DNA of 64,000 nucleotides from Ailurus styani (taxonomy: Eukaryota; Chordata; Mammalia; Carnivora; Ailuridae): positions 1,455,637 to 1,519,636 of the forward strand of contig LNAC01000374.1 in the NCBI GenBank assembly GCA_002007465.1, read 5' to 3'. The notes beneath the pieces are model-generated. The model saw only the letters and a list, made by a program, of their open reading frames with translations. It did no database searches and was not told where the DNA came from. How positions within the stretch are numbered: the first letter of the stretch is position 1; the number at the start of each line of letters is the position of its first letter. Below are positions 36,237 to 47,790 of this stretch, in pieces. The position numbers were made by a program, and so were the translations under genes.

Positions 36237-36462
36237 TTTAAAGAAATAGTGAGGGCGCCTTGGTGGCTCAATGGGTTAAAGCCTCTGCCTTGGGCTCAGG
36301 TCATGATCTCTGTGTCCTGGAATCGAGGCCCGCATCAGGCTCTCTGCTCAGCAGGGAGCCTGCTTCCCCCTCTCTCTCTGCCTGCCTCTCTGCCTACTTG
36401 TGATCTCTCTCTCTCTGTCAAATAAATCAATAATAAAAAAAAAATCTTTAAAGAAATAGTGA
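36237..36462 (+). mobile_element. CAN-SINE (mustelid-type) with perfect TSD
   Basis: The body spans 36253-36446. A perfect 16-bp duplication, tttaaagaaatagtga, lies at 36237-36252 and 36447-36462. The head gggcgccttggtggctcaat and the full mustelid-type pyrimidine tract are present. It sits at the end of an L2. Confidence 0.97.
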
Positions 36463-36692
36463 AATTTATGATGAGTTTGCCAGACCACTGAAGAATATTG
36501 GAGAAAACAGAAATCTATTAGCTGAATTAGAGCAAAAACTTTTGAAAGATAGGTGAGATGGGAAAATATCATGATTTACCATTATAATGCATTTCTTCCG
36601 CTTGTAGATTTTGAGTTATCTATTTCAGCTATGGTTGCTAACAAACCTAGAATGAAAATAAGTTAAAACTACAACCAGAATTGCTATATCAT

Positions 36693-36933
36693 AAAGTGGT
36701 AAGCCAAATTTTCTATGGAGTACTGGGGTGGCTCAGTCAGTTAAGTGTCTGATTCTTGATTTCAGCTTAGGTCATAATTTTAGGATCCTGGGATTGAGTC
36801 CTGTGTCCGGTTTTGTGTTCAGCAAGGACTCTGCTTGAGGATTCTCTCTCCCTCTGCCCCTCTTTCCGCTCACTCTCTTTCTCTCTCAAATAAATTATAT
36901 CTTTTTTTAAAAAGTGGTAAACCAAATTTTCTA
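36693..36933 (+). mobile_element. CAN-SINE (older type) with a 23-bp TSD
   Basis: The body spans 36716-36910, head ctggggtggctcagtcagtt and then aagtgtctgattcttgattt. The flanking duplication at 36693-36715 and 36911-36933 is 23 bases with a single mismatch. The body is diverged (older subfamily). Confidence 0.95.
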
Positions 36934-36977
36934 AAAGAATAAAACATTTCAATCATATTTCTGTCACTAAAAACTGT

Positions 36978-37202
36978 TAAAAATGGTCAATTTAGGGGCA
37001 CCTGGATGGCTCAGTGGGTTAAAGCCTCTGCCTTTAGCTCAGGTCATGATCTCAGGGTCCTGGAATAGAGCCCCGCATTGGGCTTTCTGCTCAGGAGGGA
37101 GCCTGCTTCCTCCTCTCTCTCTGCCTGCCTCTCTGCCTACTTGTGATCTCTCTCTCTCTGTCAAATAAATAAATAAAATCTTTAAAAAAAATGGTCAATT
37201 TA
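36978..37202 (+). mobile_element. CAN-SINE (mustelid-type) with TSD
   Basis: The body spans about 36995-37186 and starts ggggcacctggatggctcag. The 16-base flank aaaaatggtcaattta occurs at 36979-36994 and 37187-37202. Only about 45 bases lie between this duplication and that of the previous SINE. Confidence 0.96.
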
Positions 37203-38810
37203 AACTGTTAAATAAGATAATTATTTTTAAAATATAGTTTTCTTTGTATATGTAAATATTCTCTTTATTGTGTGTATAGATTTCAAAATATATATAACAT
37301 TAAAAACATTAAAACACTAGGACATTTGTTTGTAAGAGTTAAATTCATAAAGCAACTTTATTTCCTTCCTACTCTCTCTTTAAATCTTCTCTGTGGACCT
37401 CTTTTTTTCTACCCCAGATGGAATTTCCAGCAGATTCTATAGTTTTGTGCAGTCCAATGTCAATAATCAACACTCTTTTACATCTTTTGGACTTAGGTTC
37501 TCCCCATCTCCATTTCAGGACCACTTCAGCAGGAAGCCTGAGAGAGGAGCAGTCCTGTGATGGCCCCCTTGCTGTATGCCATCTTGCCTTTCAACCAATG
37601 CACCCCCATCCCCAATGAGGTTCCCTGGATCTTTTAGGACTTTGTGGGAAAAGGGAGTGTGGAGTTAGATGAAGAAAGAGAGGTTGAAAGCAGGAAAGAT
37701 CTTCCTTAACTGTTATTGTCACTTTCTGGCATTAACATTCTGAACTGGTAGAAGTTCAGAGCTGTTCCTTTCTCTCTTGTGGTGCTTTTCCAGGTTTCTC
37801 TGAGACTTCTTTACTGTACTGTCTGTGATGTAAATGTTGGGTCTTCTTGGTTGGTGGCTAATAAATCCCTCCCCAGACCCTGGGCGTCAGGCTATCACCG
37901 CTTGTATTGAGGGCCCATTGCCCCATACTGGTTCTCTCTGTGGATTCCACAATTTGGCTTTGGATAGACATGCTCTCTTACCACTGGTGGACATGAAGCT
38001 ACTTTCCAGTGATGCCTTGATCATTCTGTTAATCAGGGACCAACTAGCCAGCCATGATCATTTGCTTTAAATTTCCAGTTGTGGGTTTAAGTCTAGCACT
38101 AGCATGTATACTCCACTAACTCCAGGGGACACAGGCCAAACTTTTTTTTGATTCTCTTGAAGTCTCTTTTTTTCAGCATATGCTGAGACTTGGGTTTGGG
38201 AGAATGGTTTTGATCACCTCCTTTAACACTCTGGCTTTTGGTCTAGACTTCATCTTGGGATATGGTAGTGGCTGACATGTTCTGTTTTATATTTGGGGCC
38301 TTGGTTTGAAATGGAGATTGTATCTCATTTTAACATCCCGTGACACATATAATAAATAAGCAAATACATAAATAAATACATAAATAAAGCATGCTTAAAA
38401 TTTTTTGTTGATATATATATATAATAAAAGTGGTTTTCAGACCATTCCTTTATAATATGGCTTCATAGACTCTTTTGTAGAACACTGTTGTAGGAGTTAT
38501 TAATAGTTGTGCTACAAAACACACAAACAGCAAAACAACCAAAAATGTCTAGAGAAACAAGTATTATTTCTTATACACTGCATTCTACTATTAACCTCTT
38601 AGAAGTCCATAATAATTATTAATATCATAATAAAGGCTTTGAGAATATCTATAATTAAATACTGTTTTATATGGTCATAACATGTGTTCTAGGAGTTTTT
38701 TTGGGGGGGAGAGGAATTCACTTACAGCTTCACTTTTTGGTGAAGTTAATATATTTTCATTTTTTGTATCTTTGCTCATGGCTGTTTTTAAACTTTCAAT
38801 CTTTAAATTG
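37203..38810. other. unassigned DNA
   Basis: No gene or repeat recognised. 37420-38070 is less AT-rich and has plus-strand open frames of 66 and 78 codons that resemble nothing I know. Short AAAT-type runs lie at 38350-38390. Confidence 0.4.
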
Positions 38811-38814
38811 TTAA

Positions 38815-39597
38815 ATCCAGTGGCCAATTTTCAGTCTTTGTCTCCTTGACCTATCAGTAGCATCTGCCATGTTCCTAATCTCAATTCTTTTCTTAAACAC
38901 TTTTTTTTTTTTTTTAAATTTGGTTTCCAGTTCAGCGCACTCTTAGTTTTCCTCCCACCTCCTGGGCCACTCTTTCCCAGTCATTTTTCTGGTTCATCCT
39001 AATACTCCCTGACCTCTCAACATTGGAGGTCCCAGAGCTCTGTTCTTGTCCTCAGATCTTTCTTCTTTTATAAATATATTTTCTCCCTTGGCCATCCCTT
39101 CTCCTGTCATGCCTTTGGATGCCTATCATCCATGTGTTGATGAGTTCCAGATTTATATGTCCAGCCCAGAATACTCCATATACATTCTACTAGACATTTC
39201 TTCTTGGATGGTGAATAAAAAATTGAAAGGGTAACATGTCCAAACCCAAACTCCTAATCTTCCCCCTGACACACACCTGCCCAAATACATATGTGTGTGC
39301 ACGCACACACACACACACACCCTGTTCTTTCCATATTCTTTTCCATTTAATTAAAAGACAACTCTATATTTCCAGTTGTCTTTTACTCTTCCTTCACCCC
39401 TCTCTTTCTCCTATATGCTATACCCAATCTTTCAGCAAACTTACCTGCTTTGAATTCTAAGTTTTAGGATCCTAGCACATCTCTGCTGTTACATTCTGGT
39501 CTAAACTCCACTCATCTCTCAGCTAGGATATTTTTACTCTCTGCTTTCACTCTTGCCACTCCTATATGTTCTCACAAGCCAGAATGATCCCTGTAAA
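38815..39597 (+). mobile_element. L2 LINE, left part (ORF2 end and 3' region)
   Basis: A long L2 match in order: ctcctgggccactctttccc, tcccagagctctgttcttgt, tgttgatgagttccagattt, atatgtccagcccagaatac, aacatgtccaaacccaaact and aacaaatc-type blocks, ending near gccagaatgatccctgtaaa. There is no intact frame. It resumes at 40103. Confidence 0.82.
39285..39320. repeat. alternating purine-pyrimidine (CA/TG) tract
   Basis: 36 bases of unbroken purine-pyrimidine alternation, from ATACATATGTGTG through GCACGC into (CA)n. The centre is partly self-complementary. Within L2. Confidence 0.9.
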
Positions 39598-39735
39598 AAG
39601 TAGAAAGCTGCTAGAATAATGTGTATAAAAAGTGAAAAAAATTGTAAATATGGTAGATGACTGATGTTAACAAAACTTACTGTGGTAATCATGCTGTGAT
39701 ACAAGTGCACTTCAAATCATCATGTTGTACCCCTT

Positions 39736-39993
39736 AAACAAATGCAATGTTGGGCGCCTGGGTGGCTCAGTGGGTTAAAGCCTCTGCTTTCGGCTCAGGT
39801 CATGATCTCAGCGTCCTGGGATCGAGGCCCACATCGGGCTCTCTGCTCAGCAGGGAGCCTGCTTCCTCCTCTCCCTGTCTCTCTGCCTGCCTCTCTGCCT
39901 ACTTGTGATCTCTCTCTCTGTGTCAAATAAATAAATAAAATCTTTAAAAAAAACAAAAAAACCAAACAAACAAAAAAAAACAAATGCAATGTT
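39736..39993 (+). mobile_element. CAN-SINE (mustelid-type), perfect TSD
   Basis: The body spans 39752-39977. It starts gggcgcctgggtggctcagt and is very close to the young consensus. The long A-rich tail has caaac-type interruptions. A perfect 16-bp duplication, aaacaaatgcaatgtt, lies at 39736-39751 and 39978-39993. A third copy lies after the N at 40034. Confidence 0.97.
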
Positions 39994-40098
39994 ATATGCC
40001 AGTTGTATCGTGATACACTGGAAAAAAATTTATNCAAAAAAAAAACAAATGCAATGTTATATGCCAGTTGTATCGTGATACACTGGAAAAAAATTTAT
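39971..40098. repeat. 63/64-bp direct duplication around a single N (probable assembly artefact)
   Basis: Bases 39971-40033 and 40035-40098 are identical except for one extra A in the A run of the second copy. They are separated by the only ambiguous base in the window (N at 40034). This looks like two contig ends that overlap but were joined without merging. Confidence 0.9.
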
Positions 40099-40102
40099 TT
40101 TA

Positions 40103-40530
40103 AAGTCACTCCTCTGCTCAAAATCTCTCACTGGATTCCTAATTTACTCAGAGTAAGAGTCTAAGTCTTTTACAGTGTCTCCCCCTGTAAGGGATTTTCC
40201 ATTCTTACCTCCTCAACCTGACCCTTAAATCCCTGGATCAGTCAGTCCGCTCCAGATACACTGATTTCCTAGTTGACCAACCTGCTCCAGCATGTGGGCA
40301 TTTACTTCCACTCTTCCCCTAGATAGCCTCAGAGCTTCCTTCACTTCTTTTAGAACTTTGCTCAAGTGTTACTGTCTCAGCAAGACTTTTCTTGACCACC
40401 CTTTTTAGTATTCCAACACTTCCCCTACTCTGGCAAACCTATCTCTTCTGCTGCTTTATTTTTTCCCAAGGCACTTACCACCACCTGATTTTATTTATTT
40501 ATTTAATTTCTAGAGTATCATCCTTATTAT
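40103..40530 (+). mobile_element. L2 LINE, right part (3' end)
   Basis: agtcactcctctgctcaaaa, then atctctcactggattcctaa, catgtgggcatttacttcca and cttttcttgaccaccctttt continue the L2 from 39597 in order, ending near the 'cttaccaccacctgatttta' block. Confidence 0.8.
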
Positions 40531-40559
40531 AAATTTTTTTATAAATTTTTTTCAGGCTA

Positions 40560-41520
40560 TTTATCTGTATTCATTTTTTTGTTGATTTTAACTGAGGTGT
40601 AACTTATGTCCAGTGAAGTTCACCTATTTTAAGTGTACAGTTTGATGAATTTTTACAAAAATACACATTTTTGTCACCATCACCTCAATCAAGATAGAGC
40701 ACATTTTCTTACCCCAAAAGTGCCATTTACAGTGAATTTTCTCACCTACTTCCAGGACTTGGCAACCACTGACCAGCTGTCATTACAGTTTTGCCTTTTC
40801 TAGAATTTTCTAGAATGTAAATGGAATAAAACATTTTGTTTTCTTTTGTGTTTGACTTTTTTCACTCAGCATAATGATTTTGAGATTGGTCCATGTTTTT
40901 GTATATATTAGTACTACTTTTTATTGCTGAGTCATATTTCATTCTGTGGTTAATCCACAATTTTTTTTTAAAATTCACTTGTTGATGGACATTTGGGTTG
41001 TTTCCAGTTTGGGTCATGGTGAATAAAGCTGCTTGAACATTTATGTGTAAGTGTTATGAGTATTTTATTTTTCCTGGGTAAACACCTAGGCATGGGATTG
41101 CTGAGTGGTATGGTAAGTGACATGCTAACTTTACAAGAATCAAAATATTTTCTATAATGAGTTTATCATTTAGCTTGTCTTCCAGTTGTTCCACATTCTT
41201 GCCAACATTAGTATTATCGGCCTTCTAATTTCAGTCATTTTAGGGATATATAATGATATCTCACTGTGGTTTTCATTTGTATTTTCCAAATGACTAGTGA
41301 AATTAAGCATCTTTTAATGTGCTTACTTGCCATCTGTTTATGTTCTTTGTTGAAGTATATTTTAAATCTTCTGCCCATTGTTCTTTTATTAGTTTCCTTT
41401 TCTTATTACCATATTTTGAAAATTCTTTTCTTACACTGGATTGTATCCTTTATCAACAAGTTGATTGCAGATACTTTCTCCTAGTTTATGGCTTGTCTTT
41501 TTAGCAATAGATTACCATGG
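40560..41520 (-). mobile_element. ancient L1 (L1M) ORF2 end and 3' part, minus strand
   Basis: tgatttt..actgaggtgtaacttatgt, gtttgactttttcactcagc-like sequence, tgatggacatttgggttgtt, cacctaggcatgggattgct and tgttccacattcttgccaac are in the order expected for the antisense of the ORF2 C-terminal region. No frame survives. Confidence 0.8.
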
Positions 41521-43260
41521 TCCTTGGTGGGAATTATTATATATTTCTTCTGCTTGTTTGCTGAGTACCTAGGAACTATGGGTTCCTGATTTTCATCAAA
41601 TTTGTAAAATGTTGGCGACTAGTTTTTCAAAATTTTTTTCTGTCACCCTTCTATCTCTTTTCTCTTTACCTGGATTTTCGATTACACATTTATTGAACTG
41701 CTCAATATTGTTTCATAACTTTCTGAGGACATACATTTTTTTCCTAATCTTTTTATCCATGACTTGTATCATGTTAGGTTTCCACATTTTCTGGAATGTT
41801 TAATCTATGAATCTTAACCAACATATAGTTTATTTAAGATATTTTCAATAAATTCAATTAGGATCTTTTAAATCTTCCATGTGTTTTCTCTTATCTTCAT
41901 CTTCTCTCTTAAATTCTTGAGAATATTTGTTTTAAATCCTTGCCTGGTAATCCATCATTTCTGTCATTTCTAGATCTCTTTCTCCTTCAGGTTATGGGTC
42001 ATGTTTCCTGCTTTAAAAAATTAAGGTAATTTTGACTGATTGATCAGTTTTGTAATTTTACATTATTGAACATTAGATCTTCTTGTATTCATTTTTAAAA
42101 ATTGGACCGTGAAATAGCAAACAGTAGGTGAAAAACCTTATAGAGTAGCTCCATAACCTCTGACTCCTGGTGTTCATGCCCTTACATAATTCCTTCCCCC
42201 TGAGTGCTTCTAATCATTAGAATATGGGGAAGACAATGGGATGTTGCTCTCCGTTTTAGGTTATGTTATATATGGCAAAAATGATGGGGTGTCACTCCTG
42301 TTATGTTAGACTCCATCTTGTCAGATTGGAGTTGGGAGCTCTCTTTGTAGGCTTGATGTAGAAAGTGGCCATATTGGTTGGCTTCTGTGGCAGGGAATTG
42401 TAGGTGGTATCTAGGACCTGAGGGTGGCCTCTAGCTCTCTAGCAAACAAAAAGCCAGGGCCCTCAGTCCCACAACAACAGAAATTGATCCTGCAAACAAT
42501 CGAGTGAGCTTGGATGTAGATGATTCCCCCAGTGACCCTTGACGTGACACTGCAAACTCGCTGACATCTTGACTGTAACCTGATTTAAGATGATAAATTT
42601 ATAGTAATCTTTATACAACAATGGAAAATGAATGCACACATAGTCAAGTTACTCTTGGATCAATTTGATCCTGGCTTACTTTTAACTTTTTTATAGTGCA
42701 TCCAGACGGCCTTTACTCTACGTATAATTTATCCTTTCTCAAGATGTGAGCCTCCTGAGGTCTCTATTGCATGAGCTGTGTATTAGAAAGTCTCTTCACT
42801 CTCCCCAGTGGGAACACAGACTGTTCCCAGACCTGTGCAAGTTTAGGAATTGTGTAGCTTACTGCCTTAACACGGATATCTCTTTGGTCTCATGGACTTT
42901 CATCCTACATTGGCATCTGGCACAGAACCGTACTCTACCAAAGGTTTGAGAGGACCCCTCTGAGATCATGAGCTCTTTCCTTATACGCCTTCCCTATGGG
43001 GTACTGTGCCCTGCAAATTCTAGAATCTCTTGAGCTCTTTTATCTGTCTTTCAATTCAGCAAACTGCCAAGCTGTGTTTGCTGTATCCTGGAAACTGTCT
43101 CCAGGCAGAAAGCTGGGCATTTCTCAGGCTCACCTTGTTTTCCTTCTCGGGGATCTCCCAGTCCTGTGCTGCCTGAGGTCCAGTGTCTGAAAATAATTAT
43201 TTCATATGTTTTTCCTGTTTTGTTTCTTTGTTTTAGGTAGGAGGGCCATTTTCAGAGCAG
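41521..43260. mobile_element. mixed old repeats (L1M/HAL1-like, and an LTR-like block)
   Basis: 41600-42010 (ttgcctggtaatccatcatt, then aggttatgggtcatgtttcc) and 42960-43260 resemble antisense sequence of old L1-type elements. 42130-42590 (ccttgacgtgacactgcaaa, then ctgacatcttgactgtaacc) resembles a different, LTR-like interspersed repeat inserted between them. Family assignment is uncertain. Confidence 0.4.
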
Positions 43261-43269
43261 TCTGTAATT

Positions 43270-43440
43270 GAGGCATCCTTTATTTTGTGATCTGTCACCC
43301 TCTGGAATGAATGTATCCTGAGGACTTCTTTGCCTGCTTTGTTTGGATTTGCCTGCTTTGCTCATTGCTGGATCTCTAGTGCCTGGAATATTGCATGTAC
43401 ATAGTAAATGATCAATAAGTGTTTTTTTGAATGAATGAGT
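43270..43440 (+). mobile_element. L2 LINE 3'-end fragment
   Basis: tggatctctagtgcctggaa, then tgtacatagtaaatgatcaa and gaatgaatgag, is the L2 terminus. Confidence 0.65.
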
Positions 43441-44216
43441 TTAGACATACTGTTCTTAGTGTCTGTGAAGTGTATTTTCCCCTTTCTGATTTATTTTACT
43501 GACCTTGAGAGCTTAAGTGACTTTGGCTTATCTTGCTGTTTTACTTGGGATATTTTACAGAATCCTTTTGTTAACTCTTTCTTCTCTGAGTTAATTCCTA
43601 AGGTATTTGTTTGTTCATTAATTTAACAATACACACGAAAAACCTAGTATGTGCCAGATGCTCTTTTAGGCACCCATTAAAAAAACATGCTCCTCAGTTT
43701 TCCCTTTTGCCCTGTCATTAGTCTAATCTACTTCATTTCTCCACCTCCTCCTTTTTTCCTTAAGTTTTTGAGTAGCATCTAAAAATTCTTTAAGCACAGT
43801 GGTCACTAGTGTTGTGGGTTTTTTTTTTGTTTTTGTTTTTGTGTTTTGTTTTTGTTTTTTTTTGCTTTATGTATTGACAAGTCAGTTAAAAGTTAAAAGT
43901 ACCCTGTTGTGTAGCTGGCTAGCAGTGATGGACAAACATGTGACCTTGGGGAGGCACAGACTACTTGGTAGAGCAAAGGATACATATAGAGAATGACTAA
44001 TTGGCACCTTTACTCTTTTCTGCATTTGCAAGTTGCCAAAGAGAAAATAAAATGTTCTAGAACATCATTTCTCTAAAAATAGTCTGTTGGAAGATAGTGA
44101 GTATAATGATAATAATGAGGATCTTTTGAAGTGTCCTAATTTAAAATATTTTGACTCTCAAGTATGCTTTTTCCATTAAAGCATTGTTCTACGTATGTTA
44201 TACACAATCCTCTGCA
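43441..44216. other. unassigned DNA with a T/G-rich run
   Basis: An impure (TTTTTG)n run lies at about 43818-43862. A short reversed L2-like tail may lie near 43640-43680. No gene seen. Confidence 0.4.
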
Positions 44217-44446
44217 CAAAAAATTTGGTGCCTTTTTTTTTTTTTTAAAGATTTTTATTTATTTATTTGACAGAGAGAAAGATCACAAGTAGGCAGAGAG
44301 GCAGGCAGAGGGAGAGGGGGAAGCAGGCTCCCTGCTAAGCAGAGAGCCCACTGTGGGGCTCGATCCCAGGACCCTGAGATCATGACCTGAGCTGAAGGCA
44401 GAGGCTTAACCCACTGAGCCACCCAGGTGCCCCAAAATTTGGCAGT
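44217..44446 (-). mobile_element. CAN-SINE (mustelid-type), minus strand
   Basis: The body spans about 44231-44432, tail left, head right (tgagccacccaggtgcccca). Flanks caaaaaatttggtg (44217-44230) and ccaaaatttggcag (about 44433-44446) are a plausible imperfect duplication. Confidence 0.94.
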
Positions 44447-44734
44447 TTAACATATCATATTGTTTCTAAGTGTTCCTATTTAGAAAGTATAATAGAAACT
44501 CTCATTTTAGGATCTTAAAAAATGAGGCAAAATTAATTTCCTGAGAAGATAATCACAGAATGAGGTAGTTCAGCTTTACTTTCAATAAAATGAAATATTG
44601 TATCTATTGCCTGGTAATTCTGTAGCTACAATAAATCTTAGTTTACGAAAAATATTTTCATTTGTGCTTTTAGAGATTAAAAATACTTGAAATTTATATT
44701 TATAACCTTGTTTTTGATTTTTTTTTCTTCAAAC

Positions 44735-44840
44735 TACCAGACTGTTAGTTCTATGAGGACAGAAATAATCTTTTTTACTTATTGATGTAACTCCCAACCT
44801 GGCACATTTTAGATGCTTAATAATTTTTTACTACATGAGT
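44735..44840 (+). mobile_element. L2 LINE 3'-end fragment
   Basis: agactgttagttctatgagg, then acagaaataatcttttttac, then caacctggcacattttagat, ending ctacatgag, matches the L2 terminus. Confidence 0.7.
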
Positions 44841-44995
44841 AAATTCTATGTGTTATTAACTAACATTATTACTCATGTTGAAAGAAGAAGATATCAGTGA
44901 TCATCTAGATTTTTCAAATTTACTATATAACTAATAGTCTTTTACCAAATGGCTTAATTGTATAGGTGTGCAGAAGTTGAAAAGTATCTCGAATT

Positions 44996-45213
44996 TAAAA
45001 GGACAACGCAGGGACACCTTGGTGGCTCAGTTGGTTAAGCAGCTGCCTTTGGCTCAGGTCATGATCCCAGGGTCCTGGGATCGAGTCCTGCATCGGGCTC
45101 CTTGCTCAGCAGGGAGCCTGCTTCCCTCTGTCTCTGCCTGCTTGTGCTCTCTTTCTCTCTCTGACAAATAAGTAAATAAAATCTTTAAAAAAAATAAATA
45201 AAGGACAACACAG
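44996..45213 (+). mobile_element. CAN-SINE (intermediate type) with TSD
   Basis: The body spans about 45012-45198. The A box is in gtggctcagttggttaagca and the B box in gggatcgagtcc. Flanks taaaaggacaacgcag (44996-45011) and taaaggacaacacag (45199-45213) are the duplication, with a CpG-type change. Same subfamily as the copy at 13234. Confidence 0.96.
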
Positions 45214-47504
45214 CATTCACTCCTTTAAAAATCTAACTGATCGAATGGGAGAAAAATATTAAATATTTCCATTGTTTTAAACCACATGGAAACCTGTCAG
45301 AACATGAAACATATAATAAAGAAAAGGAAAATAAATAATTGAATTATATGTGCTTAGTGGAATAGATGTCAAAATATACCATATAGTTTTTCAGAAAAGC
45401 TAAAAATAACAAAAGTTACCAGGATGAAATGCAGGTCACAGTTATGTAAACTTGTTTTTCTTGACCAGGCACTTAGAGTAGTTAATGGAGGAGGAAAGCT
45501 CTGAATAAATTAGGGAGAGGACACAAGGAGAATTTTCAGCTTTAGACCCCTTTTCCTATGAGGTCTTTTTTGGAGGAAGGGTGTAGTGAAGGAGGAAATG
45601 TTTTTTTAGGATCTCAAAGGCTTGATCTCTTGTGAAATTTCATGATCCAGAAGAGCAAACATTACCATTCTACCAAAATAAGCCTTTTCCCTCTCCCCGA
45701 TACAAAAGCCCAAGTCACACATGCTTTGCTCTGGCTTGCTGAAGACTCTTGTGGAGGCCTGGTTTTATTAGGGTCACATTAAGGTGCATATCTGGCTTCT
45801 ATTTGGACACACGGTTACTATGGCGGACTCAAAATATCATGAAATGACCCAAAATATCATGAAATCATGAAAGTGCAGTCAAAGCATGCATAGGGCCAGT
45901 TACCTTTTCAGGTTTTCAAGATGTTCACTAACCTCTCATTTGTTGTCCTGTGGTAGTATTCTAAGCATTTTGAAAGTTTTGTTGTAGCTGTTGTTACCTC
46001 CTTCTGATAGGATTTACCTGGCAGATGTTGGTTACTGAGTTTGGCTACAGTGAGCCGTGATGTCATCCTTTGACAACTGAGTCTTTAGGTCTGCTTATGA
46101 ATATAATGAGATGCTGCTCTTGCTTCCTACTCTTAAGAGAAATAAGGAAGGGATAAGGTTGTTTGTTTGTTTGTTTTGTTTTGTTTTTTGCTTTGAGGAA
46201 GATTTAACTCAAAACTCTCTTGCATAGTGCTACCAAAAACAAAATCTAGAAGGAAAAATATTAGGCCACAGTCAGGATTCTAATGAAGTATACAGCAATG
46301 TCCTTAATCTTTTGTTTTTAAACTCTTCAGTTTTATTTCTCCTCCTTGAATAATTTTCAAAAGTAAAAACTACTCTTGCATTACATGTATAAAGGTTTAT
46401 GATGAATCAGGTGATTTTTACAGTGGCCTCTGCCCTCTGTGAATGTTTATAGAAATAAAAATGAAAGCAAATTATGTTTGCTACAGATTCAAATTTTATC
46501 AAAGGAGCAAGAAGCCACATTCATTCATGTAGGCGTTAATACTCTGTTTTGAAGGAAATCAAATAATACAGTTTATTTATTGGTAAGCACGATTTGCTGT
46601 GATCTTGGAAATCAGCCATAAAACTTTATAGGTTATAAAAGAGTAATGGCCTCCAAGAGGCCAATGGAGATTTTCGTTTTGAGAAGAAAAAGAAAAATAA
46701 TAATTGAATGAAAAAGGATTCCATATTTTTCAGATGAGATTTTGGGTAGTAAAAACAAAGTTACTTTTATATAATATTAATGCTATTTTTCTGAAGAAGT
46801 GAACAAAGCAAGTCTGTATATTCTCTTCCTTGGAAGTGGGCATGATTGTAATTATAATGTAATCAGGATACGATTATTATCTGACTTCTGGAACTGGTCT
46901 TTTCTACTTTTACATTTGTTTGTTCCCTCACCTATTTACACCGTGAAAAAACCTGAGCAAGGGATCACATCTTATATTTTGTGCTTTTATCCTAGTGTCA
47001 TATAATTTAGGTCCCCATAAGTGAGTAATTTCTTTTCAGCCTTGTGATCAGTTGTATAAAGGTTTGTATGCGTATAATTAACTTTATATCAGTTATATTT
47101 GACATCATTTTCTTTGTGGTGCATGAGATATGCAAGGATTGTATTTCCAAAGCCCCTAAACCTCTTTGAAGGAGTAGTTTGCTGTAAGGAACAGGGTGAA
47201 AGCCAATAATAGAGATCCGCGAAAGACAAATTACGTGCAGAGCCTCAATTGCTATCTAACTTGTTCTTCAGGGTGAACAAGTATAATACCCAGTTCATCC
47301 TGGTTTGCCTGGGACTTTGCTGGCTTTAGCATTGAAAGGCTTGAATCTTAGGAACCCCTCAGTCCATGTGATCAGTATACAAAACTTCAGTGATTTCAGT
47401 GGGTCAGACAGTGTCTGATTTATGTCCATATCTGTAACTGTGAATGAATCTTCTGTGTATCCACATATGAAATCACTATGTAAATATATATCTAAAGAGA
47501 TATA
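45214..47504. other. unassigned AT-rich DNA
   Basis: No gene or repeat family recognised over about 2.3 kb, apart from a T/G-rich run at 46160-46190. There is no open frame over about 70 codons. Confidence 0.4.
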
Positions 47505-47511
47505 CATGCAG

Positions 47512-47553
47512 ATTTAGATATATATATAGATATAGATATAGATATAGATATCT
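47512..47553. repeat. (TAGATA)n microsatellite
   Basis: Several tandem copies of tagata/gatata, with a purer run at 47529-47551. Confidence 0.85.
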
Positions 47554-47730
47554 AGAAACATGTACACATAGTGAACCAGGCAGCGATAGGAAAACTTCCC
47601 ATCTCCCCATTTATGCTTCAAAACTTGGCATTATTCACCTTTCAATTGAGCAATTTGTCTGATGCACATTTTTTTTAAGCAAATCATATAGACACACTAT
47701 TGGTTAGTCGTTAGTTTTCTCTTTCTTTTT

Positions 47731-47790
47731 ATCTATCATCTATTGATCTATCATCTATCTGTTTTATTTTATTTTATTTTTATTTTTTTA
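47731..47790. repeat. (TATC)n-like and (TTTTA)n simple repeats
   Basis: Degraded TATC units (47731-47760) run into TTTTA units (47762-47790), which join the T-rich tail of the next SINE. Confidence 0.85.

Larger units (their letters stand above)
39598..40098 (+). mobile_element. old L1 3' end (L1M type) inside L2, split by a SINE
   Basis: gtggtaatcatgctgtgata, then acttcaaatcatcatgttgt and accccttaaacaaatgcaat, resumes after the SINE as a degraded 'gtcaattgtatctcaataaa' end with an A-rich run. This is the classic 3' terminus of older L1 elements, here 5'-truncated. Flanking sequence on both sides is L2. Confidence 0.7.

Noticed and set aside
39971..40098. A true tandem duplication of the SINE flank
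   Set aside because: The junction is the only N in the window and the copies are almost identical, so an assembly join is the simpler reading (kept as a finding).
45020..45090. tRNA-like A and B boxes
   Set aside because: They belong to the tRNA-derived head of a CAN-SINE with target duplications and an A-rich tail, so this is not a tRNA gene. The same holds for all other SINE copies.
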